Positions 8,163 through 15,133 of a DNA stretch of 22,272 nt are shown in pieces. This DNA comes from Bacteroidales bacterium (GTDB lineage Bacteria > Bacteroidota > Bacteroidia > Bacteroidales > ML635J-15): assembly GCA_028701945.1 (NCBI GenBank), contig JAQVPT010000018.1, forward strand, positions 1 to 22,272. Direction: 5' to 3'. The translations under genes were made by a program, and so were the position numbers. The first letter of the stretch is position 1; every line of letters starts with the position of its first letter. The notes under the pieces are model-generated. The model did no database searches. It saw only the letters and a list, made by a program, of their open reading frames with translations, and had not been told where the DNA came from.

Positions 8163-8642
8163 CTATTTATTTGTGCTTATACAAGACGGATTAATATCAA
8201 AAATATGTATATAGTAATGCTCTAAAGTTTTACCTAAAAACTTAGGTTCTTCCTTTACAATAATTTCTGTTATCCATGTGGCATCAGAAGTGTATGGAGA
8301 ACTACAATAGTCCTTTGTGCTATTTGATGAAAACATTATTCTGAATGGGATATCATTTTTAAGCCCTGTGATAACAAGTGAATCGCAAATTTTTTCAAGT
8401 TCAATAGAGGGGGTTATCCACAACTCGGAGGAAGTTTCATAAAACTTACCATATTCGCCAGGAGCAATCATTATTGTTCGTACCTGAATGCTTCCACTGT
8501 AATGACGATCAACTTGAATCTCATCCAAAGTATTGTTCCTTATTGCAAGCGAATGATTTTCATATTGGTCGTTACAGAAGGTCAAAAATCCAACTGAAAA
8601 AATAGTCGCAATTAATATCAGTTTGTTGAATGTCTTATTCAT
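8163..8642 (-). CDS. Small putative lipoprotein of unknown function
   Basis: A 159-residue protein. The N-terminus MNKTFNKLILIATIFSVGFLTFC is a lipoprotein-type signal with candidate lipidated Cys23, although FLTFC is a loose lipobox. The mature part is polar, with alternating beta-like segments and two or three further cysteines (KICDS, KDYCSS, NPSC). I do not recognise a family. Its start codon overlaps the end of the NamZ-like gene by 8 bases, so the two are almost certainly co-transcribed and translationally coupled, which suggests a role at the outer membrane related to cell-wall turnover. That last point is inference from context only. Confidence 0.75.
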   Translation of the reverse strand: MNKTFNKLILIATIFSVGFLTFCNDQYENHSLAIRNNTLDEIQVDRHYSGSIQVRTIMIAPGEYGKFYETSSELWITPSIELEKICDSLVITGLKNDIPFRIMFSSNSTKDYCSSPYTSDATWITEIIVKEEPKFLGKTLEHYYIHIFDINPSCISTNK

Positions 8643-9861
8643 ATATTAAATATTTTTTTCGTGTTTCTTTAAACTTTAACAACCCGTCTTCCCAAGTATC
8701 GCGAATTTCTTTTTCAGAAGTTTGATTCCTAACTTGAGAGCGAAACTCAGTATCTCCCGACAGTAAGTCTATGGAATTGCTTTTTTTGAAAAACTTATCT
8801 TTATCAGAAAATAATTTATAAAGAAGTAATATGATGTTTATATTAAGTTGGTCATTTTGCCATTCAAAAATAGAATAATCCTCAGATAAATCAAAACCAT
8901 AACATAGTTCTCCATTTAATAAAGGATTTGATGCTCCTTTGTTCGGTTCTGGAGTGAATGTAAAATTTGCTTCCACCACTTTACTTAATAATGGATGTCC
9001 AATTATTTGAAATTGTTTGTTTGTTCCTCTGCCTACACTCAAATTTGTTGCTTCAAACAAACATAAGCTGGGATATAATTCTATGGATCTGTCATTGGGA
9101 AGGTTGGGAGAGGGGGCAATCGGAAGTGAATATCTACTTTTATGCGTATAGTTTTTACAAGAGATAATTTTAAGATCACATTGCACACCATTTTTAAGCC
9201 AATTTTCTCCGTTAATCATCAGAGCATATTCACCTATTGTCATCCCATAAACCACAGGAACTGGATGCATTCCAATAAATGAGCGATTATTGACTGTGTC
9301 CAGAATAGCACCATCAATATAATGTCCGTTAGGATTTGGACGGTCAAGAACTATTAAAGGAATATCGTTTTCAGCACATGCCTCCATTACATAGTGAAGA
9401 GTTGAAATATAAGTGTAAAATCTTACTCCAACATCCTGAAGATCAAATATTACAATGTCAATGTCTGTAAGCTGTTCATCGTAGGGTTTTTTATTATTGC
9501 CATATAACGAAATAATTGGAAGTCCTGTTTGAGGGTCTGTACTGTCATCAATTTTTGCTCCTGCATCGGCAGTGCCTCTAAAACCATGTTCAGGACAGAA
9601 TACTTTGACTATATTTTGATTAAGGGATATAAGTGTATCTACTAAATGAGTGTTGTTAATAACGCTAGTTTGATTTCCTACAATTGCAATGTTTTTATTA
9701 TTAACTAATTCAATATAGGTATCCGTATCATAAATACCAGGATAAATTGTAGTGTCTGAAATTTGCCTCTGATTATCTAAACTGCTCTCTGTGCTAGCTG
9801 TATTTGCATTTTTACACGAAAGAAAAAGCAACGCAAATATGATATAAATAGTGATTTTCAT
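8635..9861 (-). CDS. namZ: Exo-beta-N-acetylmuramidase NamZ-like lipoprotein (DUF1343, GH171)
   Basis: 408 residues, starting MKITIYIIFALLFLSC with a good lipobox (FLSC, Cys16), so it is probably a periplasm-facing lipoprotein. The DUF1343 core is unmistakable: NIAIVGNQTSVINNTHLVD, then VKVFCPEHGFRGTADAGAK, TGLPIISLYG, VIFDLQDVGVRFYTYISTL, VLDRPNPNGHYIDG and YGMTIGEYALMINGE. In characterised members (NamZ of Bacillus subtilis and Tannerella forsythia) this family releases N-acetylmuramic acid from the non-reducing end of peptidoglycan fragments, feeding cell-wall recycling. The C-terminal part (SVGRGTNKQFQIIGHP onward) is also present, so the gene is full length. It leads a two-gene operon with the small lipoprotein. 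Confidence 0.9.
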   Translation of the reverse strand: MKITIYIIFALLFLSCKNANTASTESSLDNQRQISDTTIYPGIYDTDTYIELVNNKNIAIVGNQTSVINNTHLVDTLISLNQNIVKVFCPEHGFRGTADAGAKIDDSTDPQTGLPIISLYGNNKKPYDEQLTDIDIVIFDLQDVGVRFYTYISTLHYVMEACAENDIPLIVLDRPNPNGHYIDGAILDTVNNRSFIGMHPVPVVYGMTIGEYALMINGENWLKNGVQCDLKIISCKNYTHKSRYSLPIAPSPNLPNDRSIELYPSLCLFEATNLSVGRGTNKQFQIIGHPLLSKVVEANFTFTPEPNKGASNPLLNGELCYGFDLSEDYSIFEWQNDQLNINIILLLYKLFSDKDKFFKKSNSIDLLSGDTEFRSQVRNQTSEKEIRDTWEDGLLKFKETRKKYLIYE

Positions 9862-9878
9862 ACAATATAGTTTTATAA

Positions 9879-9886
9879 CAAAAATA
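9879..9886 (-). promoter_or_regulatory. -7 element of the NamZ operon promoter
   Basis: TATTTTTG on the minus strand (9886-9879) fits TAnnTTTG and lies 17 bases upstream of the ATG at 9861. A TTTA about 21 bases further upstream may serve as a weak -33 element. Confidence 0.4.
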
Positions 9887-9958
9887 AGCTTAAAAAACGA
9901 ATGCTAGTAAAATCTGTTACAGAAGTTTACAACAATTATTTGTTAATTTACTTAAAAC

Positions 9959-10006
9959 GGTTCTCTGTTCTCATAAAATTACTCGCTTTGCCGTTGTGAT
10001 TCTGTA
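9959..10006. repeat. Intergenic repeat family, copy 1 (short form)
   Basis: GGTTCT at the start, then ATAAAATTACTCGCT (9973-9987) joined directly to TTGCCGTTGTGATTCTGTA (9988-10006). Copy 2 at 10135-10259 has the same two blocks separated by 66 extra bases. Confidence 0.75.
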
Positions 10007-10134
10007 ATCCAGTGAGTTTCGCTTTTATTTTTATGCTCTTCGTGCAATTTCCTTATGCCCATTTGTGGTAAAAATAAAAAAATAAGCCACAAAGGACACT
10101 AAGAATCCACAAAGGACACAAGGTGTTGTTTATA

Positions 10135-10259
10135 GGTTCTATTATTCTTACTCCAAAATATAAAATTACTCGCTATGCTTATTTCGGCAGGTTCGACTTC
10201 GCTTACTACATCACTCCGCTCAATGCAGTGCATGAGGGCTTTGCCGTTGTGATTCTGTA
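10135..10259. repeat. Intergenic repeat family, copy 2 (long form with 66-base insert)
   Basis: GGTTCTATTATTCTTACTCC leads into ATAAAATTACTCGCT (10160-10174), then 66 bases absent from copy 1 (10175-10240), then TTGCCGTTGTGATTCTGTA (10241-10259). The insert is bounded on both sides by GCT, which could be a 3-bp target duplication. It contains TTCGAC and CTCAATGC-AGT-GCATGAG hairpin elements. Confidence 0.75.
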
Positions 10260-10291
10260 TTGCATCCGTAAGTGTCTGATAAGAAAACTTC

Positions 10292-10351
10292 GATAACAAG
10301 GCTTGCGAGCCTTGATTGTCAGGAGCTTACTTTTGTAAGTGGCTGATTATC
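10292..10351. repeat. Branched hairpin structure in the intergenic block
   Basis: An outer stem GATAA (10292-10296) / TTATC (10347-10351) encloses two inner hairpins: CAAGGCT-TGCG-AGCCTTG (10297-10314) and CTTAC-TTTT-GTAAG (10326-10339). The first inner hairpin is perfect. Neither is followed by a T run, so a terminator for the leftward YdcF gene or a structured repeat are both possible. Confidence 0.6.
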
Positions 10352-10398
10352 AAGGTGAGCATAACGACGTTAGCGGACATTATGGGCTGACAGCTTAG

Positions 10399-11163
10399 TT
10401 AACGGTAGTTCATAATACCATAAACAAAGTAACCAGTAACCTCGTGAATAAGAAGCGTCCATCCATCAAGAACTTCGGCTTTGGGAACAAAAATTTGATC
10501 CAAAGTAAATTTGCGTTTTCCAGAATATCTATCGGTAACATAAATATCAAATTCAAACCCTTGTTTTGAAAAACAGCCAGCTGCTCGTCTCATGTGATAA
10601 GCACTTGTTACTAAGAGGTATGAAGTACTATTTTCTGTTGGTTTTAGAATTTTTGCAGACTCCACAGCATTTTCATAAGTGTTTTTAGATTCTTTCTCTA
10701 TCAATATATCTGTTTCGGGTGTTCCCATTAAAATCAAAAAGTTCTTTAATAATTCTGCTTCCTTGTATTCTTGGTTAAATATCTCGCCAGAACCACCTGT
10801 AATAAAAATTTTATCGCAATATCCTTCGCTGTACAATTCTATCGCCTGCATAAGCCTGTCATTTGAAGACTGAAAGTTAATCCTGTCATATTTACAGTCG
10901 TAGGTTATCATACCCGATAAAACTATGGCATAATCATATTTTTTCTTTAGTTCAGTTTTTTTGACAGCTTCAGGTTCCCATGCTCTCATGAATTCATGAA
11001 AAATAAACGGATTTGTAAAGAATACCAAAAGAGAGAACGAAACAATAGCAAGATATCTTTTAAGTGGCTTCTCTTTTATTATTATAGATAACGCAAAAAG
11101 AACTATTATCCACACACTTGGTGAGATTAAATATTGTAATATTTTTGATAAATAGAAGAACAT
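10399..11163 (-). CDS. YdcF/ElyC/SanA-like DUF218 membrane protein
   Basis: 254 residues with two N-terminal membrane spans (about 12-27 and 36-55), then a DUF218 domain. Recognisable elements are YAIVLSGMI, DRLMQAIELYSEGYCDKIFITGGSG, EIFNQEYKEAELLKNFLILMG, ESKNTYENAVESAKIL and LLVTSAYHMRRAAGCFSKQG. The two-helix plus DUF218 layout matches ElyC, implicated in envelope biogenesis in Escherichia coli; the biochemical activity of the family is not settled. The gene is last in a leftward cluster, 26 bases after the acyltransferase gene, which points to co-transcription and an envelope role. Confidence 0.85.
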   Translation of the reverse strand: MFFYLSKILQYLISPSVWIIVLFALSIIIKEKPLKRYLAIVSFSLLVFFTNPFIFHEFMRAWEPEAVKKTELKKKYDYAIVLSGMITYDCKYDRINFQSSNDRLMQAIELYSEGYCDKIFITGGSGEIFNQEYKEAELLKNFLILMGTPETDILIEKESKNTYENAVESAKILKPTENSTSYLLVTSAYHMRRAAGCFSKQGFEFDIYVTDRYSGKRKFTLDQIFVPKAEVLDGWTLLIHEVTGYFVYGIMNYR

Positions 11164-11189
11164 TATTAAAAAAAACTGGTGAACGATTA

Positions 11190-12581
11190 TTATTCCGATT
11201 TCCTATTCCAATGGGTTACAATTAAATCTAGTTCTAGAATAAGATTAGTATGTAAATTTTTAATTTCTTTGTATTTTGAAGGCTTGTTGTTTCTTATTCT
11301 AAAAAGGCGGTAGTCTTCTAAGAGTATTACAAACCATTCCCACATTACTCTTGAAAGGAGTCCAAAGATGGGTAATGAAATAGCGTAAGCAAGTACTATC
11401 CAAAAGTTTGGAATAATAAGTGCAATAATTAGAATCTGAATAGCATACACTATTGGAATAACAAAAATGGCCCAACCAAATTTTATACTGCTATGAAACT
11501 GTTTGTCTTTTATTTTTAGAACAAGAATTTTAGGTGGAAAATATGCGAAAATATTATTAACCAAACCATAAATAAATACTGGCAGACTTATAAACAAGAT
11601 AAAAGTATTAATAATTATTCTAAAAAGGCTTAGGAATGGTTTTTCAATTGACTGGTCGGAGAGTTTATGTTTTGTTTTAAGAGCCTCGTATTCTTCAACT
11701 TTCGTCTTAATCTCTGGCATTTTCTCGGGATGGTCTTTTTCGTATAATTCCAGTGCCTTAATTGTTATTTTATCTGCTTTAAATTTATTTATTTGTGTCA
11801 GTTTACCCAACTTAAACCTTCGAATAAGATTTTTAACATAAAGTCTTCTGATGCTTTCATAAGTGTCGTATAGCTCGATGCTGCGTATATCAATTATTAA
11901 GGGTCTGATGGTTTCGTCCATTGCAGTACGCAAACTTATCATTCCTTTTTGCGGATTTTCAAGATACTCTTCTTTAAAATCGCTAACAAATATTGGCTCT
12001 CCGTATCTTACGTGCAAGACACTACGCATTCGGTTATACTTACTGTAATAAATACCTACTGGTATTATACGAAGATTTAGGTTAAAGTCATTTTTCTCCT
12101 CTGCCATAAATGCTAAACGAGGAATTCCTTTTTTTAAAGTAAGTAGTCTTCTTTTGTCAGTATGTCGAGCTTCGGGAAAAATACCAATATATTGTTTGCT
12201 TTCAAGAACTCTGGAGGCTATATCAAACGTGAGGTCGTTATTTGTCAGATTTTCTTTCCCGTCTCTTATTCTAAAAACAGGTAATATCTTAAGAAAAATA
12301 AGAATCTTCGCTATAAGTTTATTTTTAAATATGTCTGATCGGGCAAGAAATACTATTTGTTTCCTAGTTGTATCTAACACTGCTAAAGGATCCATTAGAG
12401 CGTTTTGATGATTAGGAGCAAAGATAAGCGGCCCTTCTTTAGGAATGTTTTCTTGTCCCTCAACAATTATGTTTTTATAAAACAAATTGTGCATTAGTCT
12501 TACATACACTCCTAACAGATTCCACGACTTGGAATCTTTATAAAGGTGTATATATTTTTTTAATTCTTTTTCCTTCTCCAT
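11190..12581 (-). CDS. PlsC-like 1-acyl-glycerol-3-phosphate / glycerol-phosphate acyltransferase
   Basis: About 463 residues from the ATG at 12581 (MEKEKELKKYIHLY); the frame stays open to an ATG at 12629, which would overlap the upstream gene by 70 bases and adds a poor N-terminus. The acyltransferase core shows APNHQNALMDPLAV, where the catalytic His and Asp are separated by five residues rather than the four of classic PlsC, and IFPEARHTDKRRLLTLKKG, the equivalent of the E-G-x-R substrate-binding motif. The longer spacing and overall length resemble the SCT1/GAT-like branch. The C-terminal third carries three or four membrane spans. It probably acylates a glycerolipid at the inner membrane. 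Its start overlaps the end of the transporter gene by 22 bases. Confidence 0.85.
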   Translation of the reverse strand: MEKEKELKKYIHLYKDSKSWNLLGVYVRLMHNLFYKNIIVEGQENIPKEGPLIFAPNHQNALMDPLAVLDTTRKQIVFLARSDIFKNKLIAKILIFLKILPVFRIRDGKENLTNNDLTFDIASRVLESKQYIGIFPEARHTDKRRLLTLKKGIPRLAFMAEEKNDFNLNLRIIPVGIYYSKYNRMRSVLHVRYGEPIFVSDFKEEYLENPQKGMISLRTAMDETIRPLIIDIRSIELYDTYESIRRLYVKNLIRRFKLGKLTQINKFKADKITIKALELYEKDHPEKMPEIKTKVEEYEALKTKHKLSDQSIEKPFLSLFRIIINTFILFISLPVFIYGLVNNIFAYFPPKILVLKIKDKQFHSSIKFGWAIFVIPIVYAIQILIIALIIPNFWIVLAYAISLPIFGLLSRVMWEWFVILLEDYRLFRIRNNKPSKYKEIKNLHTNLILELDLIVTHWNRKSE

Positions 12582-13504
12582 ACGCTTGCAATACTTAAAC
12601 CTGATAAAATATGCCAAATTCCCCACCATGCTACTACTATCATCATTCCGCCAAGAGCGAGGTCTTGTGGAAATATTTTTGGATTAAAAAGCAAAACAAG
12701 ACCTAAACCGCTATTTTGAATGCCTGTTTCAATACCAATAGTTTTTGCGTTTTGATAATTTAGTTTAAATAGTTTTGCAAAACCAAATCCAGAACTTATT
12801 GCAACAGCATTATGGATAAATACGATTAATAATACCCATGCGATATATTTTACAAAATAATCATAATTATTTGCAAACATTATTACAACCATTCCCATAA
12901 AAAAGATGATAGAAAATGCTTTGATAGGTTTTTTAATTTTATCGGTCAATTTTGGCAAAAAATGGTTTGTAAGCATTCCAACTACAATAGGAATTCCTAA
13001 TAAAACTATCACGGTTTTAAACATGTCAATAGGATCGATGCTTAATTTTTGTAATAAGTAATTATTAGCACATGGGCCTAATGTATTATACGCTTTTCCC
13101 CACAGATAAAAGTTTAAAGGTGTCATAACAATTGCTGATATGGTTGCAATTGCTGTTAATGAGACAGACAAAGCAGTGTTGCCTTTACTTAATGAAGAAA
13201 TAAAATTAGAAACATTGCCACCAGGACAACTCGCAACAAGTATCATACCCATGGCTACTCCAACAGTAATATTGTTCCAAAATGCCATTATTAATAAAAA
13301 TGTTAGTAATGGGAGCAATAGAAATTGTGAGATTACACCTACTATTATTGGTTTGGGGCTTTTTATGAGTTCTTTGAAGTGAGATAATTTTATCTCAAGA
13401 GCTACACCAAACATAATAATTGCGATAGTGATATTAAGGATGAGTAAGCCTCCCGGAGTAAAATTAAGTGTGGCTCCATCCATTGCCTGTAAAGCTTCAA
13501 ACAT
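12560..13504 (-). CDS. Bile acid:sodium symporter (BASS/SBF) family transporter
   Basis: About 314 residues from the ATG at 13504; the frame extends five codons to a TTG in an A-run, which I reject. There are nine to ten hydrophobic spans. The family pattern is clear: FGVALEIKLSHFKELIKSPKP in the first repeat, MILVASCPGGNVSNFISSLSKGNTALSVSLTAI (the CPGGxxSN Na+-site motif), and later GIETGIQNSGLGLVLL. BASS proteins co-transport sodium with organic acids; in bacteria without bile acids the substrate may be pantoate, pyruvate or another acid, and this cannot be decided here. It heads a leftward operon with the acyltransferase and YdcF-like genes. Confidence 0.9.
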   Translation of the reverse strand: MFEALQAMDGATLNFTPGGLLILNITIAIIMFGVALEIKLSHFKELIKSPKPIIVGVISQFLLLPLLTFLLIMAFWNNITVGVAMGMILVASCPGGNVSNFISSLSKGNTALSVSLTAIATISAIVMTPLNFYLWGKAYNTLGPCANNYLLQKLSIDPIDMFKTVIVLLGIPIVVGMLTNHFLPKLTDKIKKPIKAFSIIFFMGMVVIMFANNYDYFVKYIAWVLLIVFIHNAVAISSGFGFAKLFKLNYQNAKTIGIETGIQNSGLGLVLLFNPKIFPQDLALGGMMIVVAWWGIWHILSGLSIASVWRRKKN

Positions 13505-13516
13505 ATTTTTTTTTTG

Positions 13517-13524
13517 CAAAGGTA
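13517..13524 (-). promoter_or_regulatory. -7 element before the BASS transporter operon
   Basis: TACCTTTG on the minus strand (13524-13517) fits TAnnTTTG. It lies 12 bases upstream of the ATG at 13504, implying a very short, A-rich leader. No good -33 TTTG was found at the right distance. Confidence 0.4.
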
Positions 13525-13693
13525 ATAAATGTTTAATATTTTGTGTTTATTTAAGCTTTTATATAATTTGATTTATTAACAGTTTTCGATTAGTAGTTCT
13601 CAGAGCCATTGGTAATTCAGTAATATGTGATTTTAAGAGGTGATGTGAATTGATAATAATTGATAGCAATTAGTTTGGATTAAAAATTTTTAG

Positions 13694-13701
13694 TAATTTT
13701 G
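13694..13701 (+). promoter_or_regulatory. -7 element before cdd
   Basis: TAATTTTG at 13694-13701, 17 bases before the ATG at 13719. A TTTG at 13674-13677 leaves a spacer of only 16 bases, shorter than the 20-21 seen elsewhere in the window. Confidence 0.4.
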
Positions 13702-13718
13702 AATAAATATACTGCTTT

Positions 13719-14213
13719 ATGAAAGATAGAGAAATAAAAATTAAGTACAAAGAACTAGAATATAGTGATCTTATAGAGATTGATAAAAATCTTGTAGAGA
13801 AAGCTTTTGGAGCAGCAAAAAATGCTTATGCACCATATTCTAATTTTAGGGTAGGAGCAGCTGTGCTACTTGATGATGGAGTGATTGTCATTGGAAATAA
13901 TCAGGAGAATGCTGCTTATCCTTCAGGTTTATGTGCCGAACGAGTTGCTTTATTTTATGCGAATGCTAATTATCCTAATAGTGTTGTAGACAGTATTGTA
14001 ATTGTTGTTATTGATCAGAACGATAGAATTGTCCCTCAAACTATTTCGCCATGTGGCTCATGCAGGCAAGTGATTGCTGAAACTGAAATGAGATATAAAA
14101 ATGATATTAGGATTCTTTTAGTGTCAGAAAAACATGTTTTAGAGTTTAGCTCGATTTCGGATTTATTACCGCTAAGTTTTAATCAACAAGATTTAGGGAT
14201 TATAAAACAATAA
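13719..14213 (+). CDS. cdd: Cytidine deaminase
   Basis: 164 residues. Cytidine deaminase converts cytidine and deoxycytidine to uridine and deoxyuridine in pyrimidine salvage. The signature is complete: NAYAPYSNFRVGAAVLLDDG, GNNQENAAYPSGLCAERVAL with the zinc cysteine and catalytic glutamate in CAE (72-74), and SPCGSCRQVIAE with zinc cysteines 112 and 115. The three-cysteine ligand set marks the compact tetrameric (about 15-17 kDa) class. A non-conserved N-terminal extension of about 25 residues precedes the core. It stands alone, divergent from the transporter operon and convergent with kdsA. Confidence 0.96.
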   Translation: MKDREIKIKYKELEYSDLIEIDKNLVEKAFGAAKNAYAPYSNFRVGAAVLLDDGVIVIGNNQENAAYPSGLCAERVALFYANANYPNSVVDSIVIVVIDQNDRIVPQTISPCGSCRQVIAETEMRYKNDIRILLVSEKHVLEFSSISDLLPLSFNQQDLGIIKQ

Positions 14214-14265
14214 TTGGAGTTTCAACGCTCCCAATGACTGTGATGCAGAATTAACGAAGTCCTTC

Positions 14266-15069
14266 TTACAGCACTAGTGCCTTTTTTAGTCTTACTAATT
14301 TGATAAGCAAGTCCTCGATTAAATCTAACTTTAACATATTTGCACCATCTGATTTTGCGACAGAAGGATCGGGGTGTGTTTCAATAAACAAACCATTTGC
14401 CCCAACTGCAATGCCAGCTTTTGCCATAGATTCTATCATATCGGGCTGACCACCTGTTACTCCCGAGCTTTGGTTTGGTATCTGCAAACTATGTGTAACA
14501 TCTAGCACAACAGGGTATCCAAATTGTTTCATCCTAGGAATTCCTCTAAAATCAATGACCAAGTCTTGATATCCAAATGTAGTTCCACGTTCTGTGAGCA
14601 TTACTTTATTATTCCCTGCACCCACAACTTTTTTAGCCGCAAACTCCATCGCATCTGGAGATAAAAACTGACCTTTTTTAATATTTACATACTTACCTGT
14701 TTTAGCGGCAGCGATTAATAGGTCTGTTTGGCGACAAAGAAAAGCTGGTATCTGAACAATGTCTGCTACTTGTGCCGCAAAAGCCGCTTCTTCGGGTAAG
14801 TGAATGTCTGTACAAATTGGTAAATCAAGCTGACTTTTGATATCCTTTAAAATGTCAATAGCTTTTTGATCACCGAGTCCTGAAAAAGAATTAACAGACG
14901 ACCGGTTCGCTTTTCTGTATGATGATTTAAAAATTAACTGAATTCCAAGTTTATCGCAAACTTTTTTTAAATGTTTTGCAGTTTGAAAAGTGATTTCTTT
15001 GTTTTCGACAACACATGGACCAGCGATTAAAAAAAAGTTATTTATATTGTTTTTAAGCTCGAAGTTCAT
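14266..15069 (-). CDS. kdsA: 3-deoxy-8-phosphooctulonate synthase (Kdo-8-phosphate synthase)
   Basis: 267 residues. KdsA condenses phosphoenolpyruvate with arabinose-5-phosphate to make Kdo-8-phosphate for the LPS inner core. The family motifs are all present: IAGPCVVEN, FKSSYRKANRSSVNSFSGLG, TDIHLPEEAAFAAQVADIVQIPAFLCRQTDLL, NIKKGQFLSP, TERGTTFGYQDLVIDFR and DVTHSLQIP. The metal ligands of the metal-dependent class can be placed: Cys19 in AGPC, His193 in DVTHS, Glu230 in ETH and Asp241 in SDGANML. The metal-independent class has Asn in place of that cysteine. It has its own -7 element (TAACTTTG, 15091-15084) and lies 64 bases downstream of the adhesin gene on the same strand. Confidence 0.97.
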   Translation of the reverse strand: MNFELKNNINNFFLIAGPCVVENKEITFQTAKHLKKVCDKLGIQLIFKSSYRKANRSSVNSFSGLGDQKAIDILKDIKSQLDLPICTDIHLPEEAAFAAQVADIVQIPAFLCRQTDLLIAAAKTGKYVNIKKGQFLSPDAMEFAAKKVVGAGNNKVMLTERGTTFGYQDLVIDFRGIPRMKQFGYPVVLDVTHSLQIPNQSSGVTGGQPDMIESMAKAGIAVGANGLFIETHPDPSVAKSDGANMLKLDLIEDLLIKLVRLKKALVL

Positions 15070-15083
15070 AATTAAAATTTTTA

Positions 15084-15091
15084 CAAAGTTA
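15084..15091 (-). promoter_or_regulatory. -7 element before kdsA
   Basis: TAACTTTG on the minus strand (15091-15084) lies 14 bases upstream of the kdsA ATG, between it and the adhesin stop. This allows kdsA expression independent of the adhesin gene. No clear -33 element was found. Confidence 0.4.
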
Positions 15092-15133
15092 ATAATATAA
15101 CTCCAAATTTGATAAAATATTTCGATAGATAGT

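Larger units (their letters stand above)
9862..10398. repeat. Repeat-rich intergenic block
   Basis: About 540 bases without a believable gene; a 66-codon leftward frame at 10099-10299 runs through the repeats and is dismissed. The block holds two copies of a GGTTCT...CTCGCT...GTGATTCTGTA element (9959-10006 and 10135-10259), a short direct repeat of CCACAAAGGACAC type (about 10087-10122), and a branched hairpin structure (10292-10351). No promoter for the YdcF-like gene is expected here because that gene ends, not starts, at 10399. Confidence 0.7.

Noticed and set aside
10087..10122. CRISPR-like direct repeats (CCACAAAGGACAC units)
   Set aside because: Only two imperfect units with a few bases between them, no spacers of regular length and no cas genes.
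10099..10299. A 66-codon leftward open frame
   Set aside because: It lies entirely within the intergenic repeat block, its translation shows no recognisable domain, and it has no promoter or ribosome binding site.
10355..10398. An integron attC-like site suggested by ACGTTAGCGG
   Set aside because: The bases after GTT do not fit the attC core consensus GTTRRRY, no partner core site was found, and there is no integrase or cassette structure.
12582..12629. Upstream start for the acyltransferase at 12629
   Set aside because: It would extend the overlap with the transporter gene to 70 bases and add residues unlike an N-terminus; the ATG at 12581 is preferred.
14214..14265. Bidirectional terminator between cdd and kdsA
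   Set aside because: The pairing TTGGAG/CTCCCAA needs a bulge and is not followed by a T run on either strand.
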